DNA from: Globomyces pollinis-pini
Lineage: Eukaryota; Chytridiomycota; Chytridiomycetes; Rhizophydiales; Globomycetaceae
Assembly (NCBI GenBank): GCA_025399215.1
Contig: MU621157.1
Coordinates: 1-64,000 of the forward strand
Length of the DNA: 64,000 bases
Direction: 5' to 3'
Part shown: positions 1 to 12,426 of the stretch, piece after piece
How positions within the stretch are numbered: the first letter of the stretch is position 1
Layout: every line of letters begins with the position of its first letter
Position numbers and translations under genes: made by a program
The notes under the pieces: generated by a model
Databases searched by the model: none
Told to the model about the DNA's origin: nothing
Seen by the model: only the letters and a program-made list of their open reading frames with translations

Positions 1-4
1 CAAC

Positions 5-76
5 AGCACTGTGGAACAGAGGAAGTTCGTTGGGCTCATAACCCAAAAGTCGAAGGATCGAAACCTTCCAGTGCTA
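5..76 (+). tRNA. initiator tRNA-Met (CAT), left copy
   Basis: A 72-nt cloverleaf can be folded: acceptor arms AGCACTG (5-11) and CAGTGCT (69-75) pair perfectly, and the anticodon loop CTCATAA reads CAT. Eukaryotic initiator features are present: an A1:U72 pair, the GGG/CCC anticodon-stem pairs next to the loop, and GGATCGAAACC in the T arm instead of the usual TTC loop. It should therefore load the start-codon P site rather than serve elongation. An identical-looking copy lies in inverse orientation at 43231-43302. No intron is seen. Confidence 0.93.
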
Positions 77-302
77 CATTTCTTTTTGTTTTTTTGTTTC
101 TTCAAAGTAACAGGATCAATTCATTCAAATGCTTTTATTTTTGTTTTCCTATAAGAAGGTTCTTATAAATGCTGAGTATTGGTTACGAAAGACACCATAT
201 AGTTTATAATACACTTCGACGATTGTTGTCAAGTGTAATATATTTGTCTAATGTGTAAATAGAATCAATTTATTTAAAATTAGTACCAAAATAATTTAAC
301 CA

Positions 303-490
303 TCACAACTTTTTTCTCAGTCTAGATTGAACAAACACTCTATCCATAGACAAATCGCGCTTACGGTTTACGATTTCTTTAACCACATAACCATTTTCCT
401 AAATTTCGAAATCAGGATAGTATGATTGTATTGATTCAGATGTAAAGAAATACATATATCAATTTGGTCGTCAGTTAATCTGATATGATT
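303..490 (-). pseudogene. broken 3' end of a METTL2-type tRNA methyltransferase gene
   Basis: Read on the minus strand, this matches the last 50 or so codons of the intact gene at 41988-42993, with the shared ending VFVQSRLRKKL-stop. In this copy the codon after DFEI is TAG where the intact gene has a coding triplet, and the sequence further upstream drifts out of alignment. There is no promoter, start or methyltransferase core. It is a non-functional duplication remnant that came along with the adjacent initiator tRNA. Confidence 0.85.
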
Positions 491-532
491 CAACAATTTA
501 CCAGAATCAGGGTTGAAATGATATATGTAAAT

Positions 533-1287
533 CTATAAAAATATATTAGAATGATACCAATGATCAATATTTTGAATCAAAATTGCACTATCAAGCCAAA
601 AATGATCTGCATCATCAACAACGATAATAGTTTTGGGATCAGGAAATGTATCTATTACGCTCTTCCAATTTGCTACCGAACTAAAATTATCTTTTGATCC
701 AATAATACACAATTTGGGTATTGTGGTTGATATTTCTTTCATATTTTCGTAAAATGTTGATTGATTGAAGGCAGTTAATGCCCATAATACTAATCATTAG
801 ATTGATTTGTTACCTTGAGATGGATATGAAATATTAATTAAACCGCATAAGTTTGGAATTTTTGTACTTGCATGAGTAGTTGCTACACTCCCATAGGAAT
901 ATCCACATAAAATGAATTTCAATGATCCAAGTTTGTTTTGGGAGTAATAAGACTCCACGTAGTTTGCTACTGAAATAACATCATTCGTCTCTCCTGTACC
1001 ATTCCAGCCTAATGAGTTCAATACGAGGAATTCCTTACTGGTCCTTCCTGAACTATTTCCACATCCTCTAAAATTGAACTTTACAGTTGTTAATCCTTGA
1101 TTGTGAAAGTAATGTTCAACTGCTGCAACAACATTATTATACATGTTTCCACCCAACTATTGATAAATCATCGACTATCAAATACCGGCCCATACGGGTG
1201 CGCTATTATAACACACAATGTTGGGATTCTGTTAACAGACAGTTTGATCTCTATTTGGTTACCCTCCAGTCCAGTTATCAAGGTCAT
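533..1287 (-). CDS. alpha/beta hydrolase, small cytosolic type
   Basis: Four exons assemble into a protein of about 220 residues. The fold is shown by IIAHPYGPLGG near the start (oxyanion-hole region), FNFRGCGNSSGRTSW, the nucleophile elbow GYSYGS, an aspartate strand IIGSKDNF and a late histidine in DDADHFW. The family is the dienelactone-hydrolase-like or KANL3-type small hydrolases of fungi; the substrate is unknown. Introns inferred on the minus strand are 29 nt (1157-1185), about 30 nt inside GRT|SWNG, and 24 nt near 755. The stop is followed by the broken duplication remnant to its left. Assignment to the superfamily is firm, the specific reaction is not. Confidence 0.82.
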
Positions 1288-1393
1288 TCTGAAATAGGAA
1301 AGATTTTTATGCAACGGTAAGCATTAGATGTACATTCAAAATAAATAAGACAGAATATTATAAAAAATCATAATGAAATTGACTTTATTATCC

Positions 1394-2460
1394 TTACACA
1401 TCGGCTTGAATTTCAGGTTCCTTGAAGTCCTTACCAACAACCTTAACACCCTTATCTTCACCAGATTCACCGTGAAGTTCGAGGAGCTTTCCAAGGTCGA
1501 AACGTGGAGCCTTAAGGATCTTGACCTTACGGACATGGGCATGTTGAAGTGGGTAGATACCTTGGCAAGACTTGGAGATGTCGCTTCCGATAACTTCAGC
1601 AACAAACTTTTGAACCAATTCCTTCAAGTCACATGAGGAAGCTTCCTTGTTGATGACTTCGAACATCTTCTTACGGATGGCACGGATTTGAGCAGAGGTA
1701 GCATAGGTGGTCTTGCTAACTTGGTTCTTGCGTCTTTGGGTGAAAGCAATGGTGAAGACACGGATTAAGTAACCATCGGTGGTTTTAACATCAACATGAG
1801 CTTCAATAAGAGATTGCCATTTCTTGACCAAGGATCGGAGTTTGTCGGTGGTGAAGTCCATTCCGTGGAAGTTGGTGAGACAGTTCTTTCCAGCAATTTC
1901 TTGAACTTGAAGTCTGATCTTACGGAAAGAGTGTTCTTGGTTGCTGGTCAAATCAGCCAAGGAAACTTCCAAGACACGACCTTTAAGGAAATCCTTTGCG
2001 TTCTCTTTGAAGGTTTAACAATATATAAAACTTACTTAAACCTTGGGTACGGTTCACAAGGGTCTTTCCAACATTACGAACTTGGAAGAAAGATGGTGCC
2101 TTGATATCATACCAGTCTTTACGGGCAAATGGGTCAACGCTACAATGTTAAAAGAGTCCTTTTAGAAATTGTGGAAATAAAAAAATGCAATGATATATCC
2201 ATCCATCCATCCATTTAAAAAACAGAAGAACAGAAACAGGACAGTAATAGACCAATAGAGAAACTAATCAGAAGTATGTGTTGATAATGTTGAATTCCAA
2301 TCAAGGATGACATTTAGATTGTTGAATATGATTTTTTTTTGAAGTATGATTTAAAAGTAACTTACGTCTTTTTCTTGAGACCTTTCTTTCCTTTAGAGAG
2401 TCGTCTGAGTAAGGTTAGAACTGGAATGTTAATCAATTACTTATTTTTTCCAACAGCCAT
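1394..2460 (-). CDS. RPS1: 40S ribosomal protein eS1 (S3a)
   Basis: The small-subunit protein eS1, a component of the 40S platform near the mRNA exit. The coding exons give [20 protein letters not shown], then [26 protein letters not shown], then a long exon with [16 protein letters not shown] and [20 protein letters not shown], all close to animal RPS3A. Three introns are inferred: a short one after codon 7, a long one of about 225 nt (2140-2364) that carries an ATCC microsatellite, and a 37-nt one (2005-2041). The long second intron stands out against the usual 25-30 nt here. Spermidine synthase is transcribed divergently from the other side of a 350-bp spacer. Confidence 0.96.
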
Positions 2461-3890
<1,430 letters not shown>

Positions 3891-4055
3891 TATCTCATTT
3901 TGCATTCATTAATATAACACAATGAAAATCCCTATTCGCTGATATAACTGCTTAACATTATTTCAATTCTAATTGTTACAATTATTCAAAGGTAATACAG
4001 TGAGTATAATGATAATAAAACGTAATACACCGTAAAAAGGTTAAAATGAAATCAT

Positions 4056-5119
4056 TTATAATTTCGAAGTGAATTTAAGAACTTGTTTCGGTGGAGGTAG
4101 CGCATTATGAAATGGATTTTCAGGAAGGAAGAAATCAGGAGTAATTTGATCATCAGGTACTTTTGGATTAACCTTATAATGATCAAAATTGGTAATTCCT
4201 TGGAACCGCAATACAACCTCATCAATCGCGAATTGACCAGTATACTGTGTTGCTGGTTGGTTTAACACGACATAAGCAGCATCAGCCATGATTGCAGGTA
4301 ACCGGTTTTTAGCAGCACCATCTTTATCAATAACGTTAGTCATTGCCGACGTTTCGATAGCGGTCAAAGGCCATAGTCCATTAACAGCGATTCCGTAATC
4401 ACTAAATTCTCCAGACATTCCTATGGATTTAAATTATGATTTCGATTACCAATAACAGCAAGACTCATTGCATATTTAGCCATCGTATACGCAACATTAT
4501 CTTGAAACCACATAGGACGCAAATCTGGAGGTGGACATAAAACCAGAATATGAGGATTTCGACCCTACACAAAATAAGAAACACAAACAGACCTTCTTGG
4601 CAGAAACTTTCAGATGTGGTAATGCCAATTTCGACGTTAACCAAGTCCCACGTCCATTGATTTGATTCATCAAATCAAATCGTTTCAAATCGGTATTTTC
4701 AGTATTAGTCAATGAAATAGCACTGGCGTTATTCAAGACAATATCAATTCCACCAAAAACTTGTACAGTTTTATCAATTGCAGCTTGAAGTTGATCTTCA
4801 AATCTAATATCACATTGAATTGGTAATGCTTTTCCACCAGCCTTTTCAACTAATCATCAATGATTTGGAATGTACTTTCTTTGGCAGCCGTGAAGATGGT
4901 TCCAGGTAATTTCGGATTGGGATCACTGATGTTAATAACTTAGGTTTACGCTGTTTTAGCAGCTATAGCAATATTCGCACCATCTTTAGCAGCTCGTAAT
5001 GCAATCTAACGTTGAATTTTTGGAATACATACTTCTAAACCAATTCCTCTTGATCCTCCTGTGATAAAAATACTGTCGTTAAAATACTTGAATCTTTACG
5101 TTTTTCCTTTCAATGACAT
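4056..5119 (-). CDS. HSDL2-like short-chain dehydrogenase
   Basis: Exons joined over mini-introns of 24-30 nt give MSLKGKTIFITGGSRGIG, then ALRAAKDGANIAIAAKT, NNASAISLTNT and a YTMAK catalytic pair, followed by the diagnostic HSDL2 stretch VNGLWPLTAIETSAM and a PDFFL ending. The human homologue is a peroxisomal or mitochondrial reductase-like protein of uncertain substrate. Two oddities: the C-terminal SCP2 sterol-carrier domain of animal HSDL2 is absent, the gene stopping just after the SDR unit, and the expected catalytic serine 16 residues before the tyrosine is a cysteine (VLCPPPDL where animals have NISPPL). Activity is therefore uncertain. Confidence 0.85.
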
Positions 5120-5347
5120 TTTGAATTGATGGTCAAAGTGGAAATGGAATTGGATCTTAGTTACCAGTCACATGAGTGGATTTTATCGGACGTGAATCCG
5201 TAAAGTACATGGAACAAAGACAGACGTTCTCATGGTACGTTAGAATTGGCAATGCTAATATGAATATAAATCAAATGCAAGTAACATGAAATACAAAATT
5301 AATGGTCTTTATAAATTTAGAGAATGGAATCGATATTTACAATTTGT

Positions 5348-6614
5348 TTAAACATGATTATCAGGGTTCAAACAAAGTTGTAGATCGCCTAGTTGGCTAA
5401 CTAACTGATGTAAAGGGAATTCGTTTGGATCTGCAATAGGTTTCACTTCTAGTTGATCTGTATTTGTCTTGTTCAATTCCTCATCCAGTATGTCAAAGAT
5501 TGGAAAAGATTCATATGACTTTGTGGTCGAGTTTAGAACATATCGCTTTGATAGTGGGGAATCAAGATGGGCCGGTACCGCCTTTGAATCTGGAGTAACA
5601 GTTTTCTGTGTATTCTAGACGTTAGATTCTTCTATTCGGTACCTCTCGAGACACTAAATGCTCTGAATTCACCTCAATTATATCCAATCGAAGTACAGAT
5701 TCTCGTTTCTTTTCAGGCGTTGATGACATCATCTCTGACTTGTTCGTCAAAACCATGAAGCTCATGTCTCTTTGATGTCGAGTTGAGCCACGAACAGGAA
5801 ATGAAATTGAATTTGGAATCTTCATTTTGACTTGATCAATTAGAAAAGGTGAATCCACATGAAACATTGATGACTTTACATTCAATGGGGTTAGTGCAGG
5901 GTTAAACGGACTGACTGGTTTATCTTTCTTTTTGAATATTCTTGAAACCTTTTTGACCAAAGTAAGAGATTTCACTGGTGATACAGGTTGAGTTAATGGT
6001 AAGTCAATTGGAGTATTGTTTGATTCTGATTGTTCTTCATGATCGAAATTTTTTGAGTCTTGACAATATTTGAAAAAGGTCTTCATAACGGTCAATACAG
6101 ATGTTGGTGCCAATGCAGAAGTTTCCAGAAAAGGGATTCCCAAGGTGTATGCCAAATTTTCACCCATTTTTGTACTAACATACCTGCGCTTACAATCCGG
6201 GTTTAGTACTTGGTTTTCCGTAGTTAAATCCACCTGAGTTCCAATCAACATAATCTTTGCACCTGAATTCATTTTAATTATTTTCTGATAATAAGTTAAA
6301 CAATCATTGAATGATGTTTTATCAGTGACAGAATACATTAATAGGAAACTATCGATATTTTCTAGCAAGTTGAGTTGTAAATCAACAAATTGGCCTCCAC
6401 ATTCAATGAATTGAATGACCATTCGTTGCCAATTGTTATTAACCTGAACTACTTGTTGGATAGTAGTGGATTCATGTAGCGTAGGGCGATAATCAGCAGC
6501 AATTGGTTTAGTAGGTTGGAGAAATCGGCCAATAAACGTTGACTTTCCGACTCCAGCACTTCCAATTAACATGACAGAGAGATGCGTGATTTGTCCATCT
6601 GGATTGACAATCAT
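5348..6614 (-). CDS. Ras-superfamily GTPase with non-canonical switch motifs and a long tail
   Basis: The N-terminal 190 residues form a Ras-type G domain: P-loop GSAGVGKST (residues about 18-26), switch I threonine in DYRPT, switch II ECGGQF instead of DTAGQE, GTQVDL instead of NKxD, and ETSAL for the last guanine loop. A tail of more than 200 residues follows, with a basic patch RIFKKKDK and much Ser and Pro. The first long reading frame stops at 5622, but a 29-nt GT-AG intron there restores a frame of about 88 further codons ending LNPDNHV at 5348. There is no CaaX prenylation box. Relatives are the Rap/DiRas-like and other divergent small GTPases; the role is unknown. Confidence 0.78.
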
Positions 6615-6837
6615 TTCTTATAATGATCTAATAGCAAAAAACCAAGTTGGAAATTAAAAGGTTAAGAATGAAACTTGAAAAACAACGGTTACAAACCCTG
6701 ACGTTGCGCCACATCCTAACTACCAAATTCAGATTCATTACAATGTAACAGTGCTGAGTTTTAAGTATGGATTTATTTAATCATTTTGTTCTTCTACAGC
6801 TGATCAGATATGCAGTGCAATAACCAATTACAAAGTG

Positions 6838-8536
6838 TTAAAACCGCTGACGTTTACGGTCTCGATCACGATCATCTGAATCTGCTGTTAATGGTGATGG
6901 TGAGATCCAACCACTATCAATATCATGTGGGTCACGCTGCTCAGGGGATGGAAAGCTTTCAAAATTGCTAGTCTTGGTATCGACCACTAGGGGAGTTGGC
7001 ACTCTGCTCTTTTTGTCAACTTTCAAAACACGATCATCATTAGAAACTCTTTCAGATGATCTGTCACGTTTCCAATCTCGATCTAGACTCTTATCGCGGC
7101 TACTTCTTTCTTTTCTCTTGCCAGAATCTCGATCACGACCGCTTCGGTCACGCCTTCTTTCTGTACTTCGATCACGTCTTCTCTCTGAGCTTCGATCACG
7201 CTTTCTGTCAGAACTCCTATCTCGTTTACGGTCAGAACTACGATCTCTACGCCTTTCGGGGCTTCGGTTTCGTTTTCGTTCTGAACTTCGATTGCGTCGT
7301 CTCCTCTCTGAGCTTTTATCACGTCGCCTTTCTGTACTTCGACTACGATCCCTGCGTTTATCTGATACTTTACTACCCCTATCTCTAGCCCTATCTGGAC
7401 TCCTATGACGATCCTTGCCCCGATCACGACTTGCATCTCGCGCATGTGATGAAATTTTACGATCTGTACTAGCCTCTCTTCGTTTCTCTTTCTTGCCATC
7501 TGAATTTGATGCACTTGGATTACGAGAATGCGATTCTGTATTGGAGTTATAGTCTTTAGATTTTCTTCGTTCAATAGTGCTTCGAAGATCATTCCGTTTT
7601 GCTTCATCTACTATCAGAATACTGCATTATATACCCTGAACAGAACTTGCATCTATTATTGAAGGCGATATATCTCTATAAATCAATCAATGACCACCAT
7701 TACCTGGTGGAAATATCCTCTGAACCATTTCTAAAACAGATCAAAACGGAATAAAACAAACCTTGCAGCAGCTTCGTTCTGAGTTGATTGACTATGGTTA
7801 ATATATACAGAAAAGTACGTTTGTTGCTGATCCAATCTACTAATATCGCGTTTCTTGCTATCAACCCAACCACTGAAATAAATAAATAACGTAGAGTTAC
7901 CGATCAGTGCTTTGTACCTGAGATGGCGGATAAAAGTTTGGTTTCGTTGGCATTCGATGATCTGCACTGGCTCGGAAGGGATTGGATATGATATGTTCAG
8001 CCGCTAATCGAACTTTTGGTTTTGCTTCATCAAATTCACTACAACAAAGTTAATCATCCTATCCTTAGAAAGCTAAATTCATTATAAAATCGTTCAATTA
8101 ATTTTGGTATAAATATATTTTGTTGTGATTTCACTTTGACATACATGGTTTCTAAATAACGTTTGGCAGCTTCAGCAGCAATAGGGGTTTTGAAAAGTAC
8201 AAAGCAAACACCTTTTGATTTTCCTGTACTGCGATGCTCTTGAAATCCAAGCTAACATTGGTTAGCAATAGTTGTTACTTGAGCAGGAACAACTTCGTTT
8301 TCCAGTCCAGCATTTGCAAGATGAGTCAATATATCCAGATCAGAAGTCCACTTGCAAATTAATTAGGCCAATCATACCCAATGTAGTCCTTCTAGATAAA
8401 TACCCTTTGAAGCAGTAGTCACATTTGGTGGAGGTTGAGATAATTCTTTCTGCTTGACTTCCGCTGTCTGCGCAGCCGGTAGAGATATCGATGCAATATC
8501 GGTTCCATCGTCACCATAAAGGTCGATTTCGTCCAT
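6838..8536 (-). CDS. CPSF6/CFIm68-like RNA-binding protein with an RS/RD-rich tail
   Basis: The first exons give MDEIDLYGDDGTDIASI and then an RRM with GIYLEGLHWWTSDLDIL, HRSTGKSKGVCFVLF and AAKRYLETM. The WWT(S/T)D signature and RSxGxSKGF/V pattern are those of the large subunits of pre-mRNA cleavage factor I (CPSF6/CPSF7), which help choose poly(A) sites. A middle part holds PNFYPPSQ-like low-complexity sequence. The last third (about 7030-7500) is rich in Arg-Asp and Arg-Ser repeats, as in the RS-like tail of CPSF6 that binds SR-import factors, and the end reads DSDDRDRDRKRQRF. Many short introns make the exact exon chain in 7600-8100 uncertain. Confidence 0.8.
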
Positions 8537-8651
8537 TTGAGAAAAAAGGAAAAGAAATCAAGGAAATTCAAAACCAATTGACATTCATAGTGACAAAAAT
8601 GACTTATGATTTCATATTTAATTTATTAAGTAAACAGCATGTTTAGATTCA

Positions 8652-10304
8652 TCATTTCGATTCATTCTTGCGTCCAGATGGAGGCGATGTGACTTTTTTG
8701 TTGACTAACAAGCTCTGGAAAAAGTTATTCAGCATTTCATTATCAGCTGCTGGTTCTGCTGATGAATTGTTTGTTTGATTTTCATTCATATTGGTTCGCT
8801 CCAGGATTCTTTTGGTTGTCTTTTCACTCAGTTGAGTAGAATTCTGATATTTTTCAAGGACTGATGTTGATTTTTCCTATCTAATTAATATCTTAAGTCT
8901 AACCAATAACCGAGCAATTTTTGCGGACGCATCTTCGGTATTTTGGTTTGATGGCTGGTTAAATGTAGCTGGTTTAATTGGCGGTGTGATCTTGGTAGAT
9001 GTATCGATATTGTAAGACCTCGAATCTGGATTTTGGATAGAATTATCCATAGTAGATTCAATCGTCTTTAATAGACTGGCTTGTCTTTCTAAAAATTCCT
9101 GTTCATCTTCCGAAAGTGTTAAAGGATTTAGTTTAGCCTATTTTCAATATGTTAATATATAATACATTGTTTGAAATCGGTGGTGGGATTACAGATTCAT
9201 AGTCAGATACCAAGTATGATAATACTCCAGTAGTTGTATTATTATCTGATGATTTTATATCCTCCAACATTTTCAATCCAGCATATGCCTCACAAGGAAA
9301 TGTCGGTTTAACAAGTTTAATTTTTGCTAAAGAGTCCCAGCCAGTAGGTACAAGTATCAAGTCCCGTTCAATTACTTGAGGTTTCGCGTGAAATAGATTG
9401 ATAGACGAATCAATCTCCTTCCCAGATTCCTCACTACAGAGCAATCGCTGGATTAGATACGATTTCAAGCTGGTTATTGTCTCTGGTCGCAATAAGGATA
9501 TGTAAAATAAACTGGCACCGTCTAAAAATTAGAACATGCGATGGATTAACATGATAGGGCTACTGATCTCAAAGCTTGTTGAATAAAATCAAACTGTTCC
9601 TCTTGAAATTCATTTTCTAATTTGATTATCTGATCACTCTGACACAGTTAGAGACATGTGAGTTACCTTTGCAGCTACAATAACAATGGGAAGACCAACA
9701 TTTCTCTTTAATACTCCATCACCCAAAGGTATCGCGTTCTCCAAATTCACAGGCACTTTGCCAATAGAAGGGTCGGTTCCACTGACATTTACCAATGGAT
9801 TTTCTTGATAATTTCTCCAGTACATTTCCACTACAACAATCAGATCGAATCATCATTACCAGAATTTTTCAGTTCATTCAATAGTTCATGATCACAATTG
9901 GTTTCCATATATGACTGAAGTGTGGATAGCCATATATTTAACCTTGACAGGAAAGACGTTGGATTTGACCAATCCAAATAAATGATAACCAGAGTATCTT
10001 TTAAGGATAGTGAGTTTAAGGGAATTGATAGTAGATCCATATAATTAGCATGATAGACGAGAGAGTAAATTTCAAATGTAGCAATTGAATCCAAGTCTTC
10101 ATCTTTATGTGTAAAGTAAGCGAAGGATAATAATTCATTTGGTTGGGAAGATTGTGGTGAAGGTACAGTTTGAGCAACCAATGCTTGGATAAACAAGTCC
10201 ATTCCTGCTAATCTATCACCGAGAACCAATATCTTCTTCAATGGGATAGACTTTTCTGTTGATGATTTCTTCAAAAGTGTTGCCCAAGTGCCAGAGTTGT
10301 CCAT
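8652..10304 (-). CDS. cytoplasmic dynein light intermediate chain
   Basis: The adaptor-linking subunit of dynein. Residues 20 onward give a Ras-like fold beginning KKILVLGDRLAG, whose P-loop lacks the usual GKT/S. Family landmarks follow: GDGVLKRNVGLPIVIVAAK, FDFIQQALR, and LILVPTGWDSLAKI with PEDAY-like CEAYAGL. The C-terminus contains NEMLNNFFQSLL, the conserved amphipathic helix with which LIC binds activating adaptors (Hook, BICD, Spindly type in animals). The degenerate P-loop suggests loss of nucleotide binding, as in some fungal LICs. Introns of about 25-35 nt separate at least five exons. Confidence 0.9.
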
Positions 10305-10452
10305 TGGAAAAGAAGATTTAAAAGGTAAGTTGAAGTCCAGTTAAACTTGCCCAAATCCATTCCGGGTTTTCTTGGCATTCCCTTTCCCTTTTACTATTGA
10401 ATTCCGTTTATAGGATTTTTGTTTTCGTCCCAACTTTTCCTTTTGTTTTGTC

Positions 10453-12311
10453 ATGTCTGATCCTTACTTTCTTAAACCGATATATGTACCTCTACTTTCA
10501 GGTTGGCAACTCACTTTGGTATCTTTCTTGTGCGATTGGGTTCCTGGAGTCGCTTCTTATTTGGCAAAGGATTCCGGTTTAATGGACTTGCGTTATATTG
10601 GTAAGTATCTTGAACCTTGTTATTTACTTTTTAGATCTAGATGAAGATCCTACCCTTTATCCTTTTGATATTCTTACTCATTTGGAATACAGAAACTCAA
10701 AACCAAAAGTTTTATCACTTGATGAATCTATCAATTACTTACAACAAAGAATTAACCCTTCTCAATTTTCAAAATCGTCCGATTTCGTTCGAAAGTATGT
10801 AAATGGAGATATTACTCCCTTGGATGTTATACATGCATTGATCAAAATACTTGACGAAGACAAAGAAAGAGATGATGGTATTCATGCCATAATCAAATAT
10901 AACAGAGATGAATTAATCAAGCAAGCAGAAGCATCTACAGCGCGATACAAAAAAGGCAATCCGATTGGACCTTTGGATGGTGTTCCGATTTCCATAAAAG
11001 ATGAAATGCACGCACTTCCTTATTCTACAGGTAATTAATTTGGGTTTATTCATCTTTTTTTAGATATGGGTACCAATTTCATTAATATTATTCCAACTCG
11101 CGATACAGCTGTGGTGAAACGACTGAGGGATCAAGGATGCATTATTATTGGAAAAGCAAGTATGCATGAAATGGGGTTAGATGTAACGAATTGTAACCCA
11201 CATGGGACTCCCAGAAATCCTTACGCTATCAATCACTTTACTGGAGGATCGTCAGGGGGTTCAGCTGCATCAGTTGCATCAGGTCTATGTCCAATATCTA
11301 TTGGGGCAGATGGAGGTGGTTCGATTAGAATTCCTGCTGCTCATTGTGGGGTATATGGTTTGAAACCTACTGCTGGACGAATCAGCGCCTGTAATGGATT
11401 CTCTTTAGCTCCTTCCGTGGGTGTGGTAAGGTTCTTTGTCTCATTAAGTTAGGTTGGCCCAATTGCCTCAAACGCTTACGATCTGGCTTTAGCTTATTAT
11501 TTAACTGCAGGTCCAAATCCAGAAGACCCATCCAGTTTAATGCAACCTCCTGTTACTATCGAGTCTTTTCAAAAGGTAAATTGGTTAATCATCTATAATT
11601 ATCAGATTCAATCTTTACAAGGCCTGAAAATCGGAGTTCATTGGGCTTATTTCAGGGATGCTGTAAAGAAATAATTGTTTTTCATGTTTAGAATGAAGAA
11701 GTTGTGAAGCAATGTGAAGAGAGTTTAAAGAAATTCGAAAAACTTGGAGCTAAAATTGTTCCAATAGAGCTTTTAAATTTACAACATATTCGTAATTCAC
11801 ATACTATCTCAATTTGTGCTGAATTTGTTTCCAAACTTAATGGATATCCAAGACATTTATTCACTTATCCAACTAGAATTGCACTCAATGTTTTTGAAAA
11901 TATTCGTGCCGTTGTATTTTGATTCCCATCATTGACCCCTAGGATCTTTTATCGGCTGCAAAAGTGAAAACACGAGGAATGAATATGGTTCGTCAAATCT
12001 TCAAAGAAGTGGATGTCATAGTTACACCAACCAGTGGCCTTACGGCACCCAAAATCCCTCCTGGAGCACTTACAAACGGATTATCGGATTACACGTCAGC
12101 AGGTCAAGTAATGAAGTATATTTTTATGGGAAATGTGTTGGGAATTCCTGCTGTTTCTTGTCCAGTTGGTTATGATTCTAAAGGTTTACCTATTGGACTC
12201 CAATTCCAAGCCAAATGGTTCAATGAAGATGTTTTATTGCGTCTAGCGAATGCGTCGGAGGATTTACACAAGTTGGTTCACACCCCAACTTCCTACAACG
12301 CATTAGTATGA
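10453..12311 (+). CDS. amidase-signature hydrolase
   Basis: About 560 residues. The amidase-signature catalytic set is complete: Lys in GVPISIKDEM, the Gly/Ser-rich motif GGSSGGSAASVASG, and the nucleophilic Ser in GADGGGSIRIPAAHCG, followed by GLKPTAGRIS. The C-terminal part has VTPTSGLTAPKIPPGA and KGLPIGLQFQAKWF. An N-terminal region of about 60 residues (LSGWQLTLVSFLCDWVPG) precedes the core, as in fungal and amoebal fatty-acid-amide-hydrolase-like amidases rather than GatA. At least six mini-introns were inferred, for example after RYI (10600) and STG (11031). The substrate cannot be predicted. Confidence 0.88.
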
Positions 12312-12426
12312 TTTTTTTTGACAGTCATTTCATTAAAGTTTGAAACTTTATTTGTTCAAGTATATTACTGAGGATTTAATTGTTATGCAAAGTCTATATT
12401 AAAAAAAGAATGATGGAATAAAGTCA

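Larger units (their letters stand above)
1..490 (+). repeat. left arm of a long inverted duplication
   Basis: This segment is the reverse complement of about 42.81-43.31 kb. The tRNA-iMet, its AT-rich flank, and the stop codon and last 40 or so codons of the METTL2-type gene can be aligned by eye. Identity is very high near the tRNA and across the end of the reading frame, then decays after about position 430. The arm may continue beyond the left edge of the window, because the match is still running at base 1. The two arms are about 42 kb apart and enclose some 20 genes. Confidence 0.88.

Noticed and set aside
2140..2364. Possible intron-encoded box C/D snoRNA in the long eS1 intron (animals have one in this gene)
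   Set aside because: No RUGAUGA/CUGA pair with terminal stem could be found on the sense strand.
6965..7408. Long plus-strand frame rich in Leu, Arg and Ser
   Set aside because: It is the antisense shadow of the RD/RS repeats of the CPSF6-like gene.
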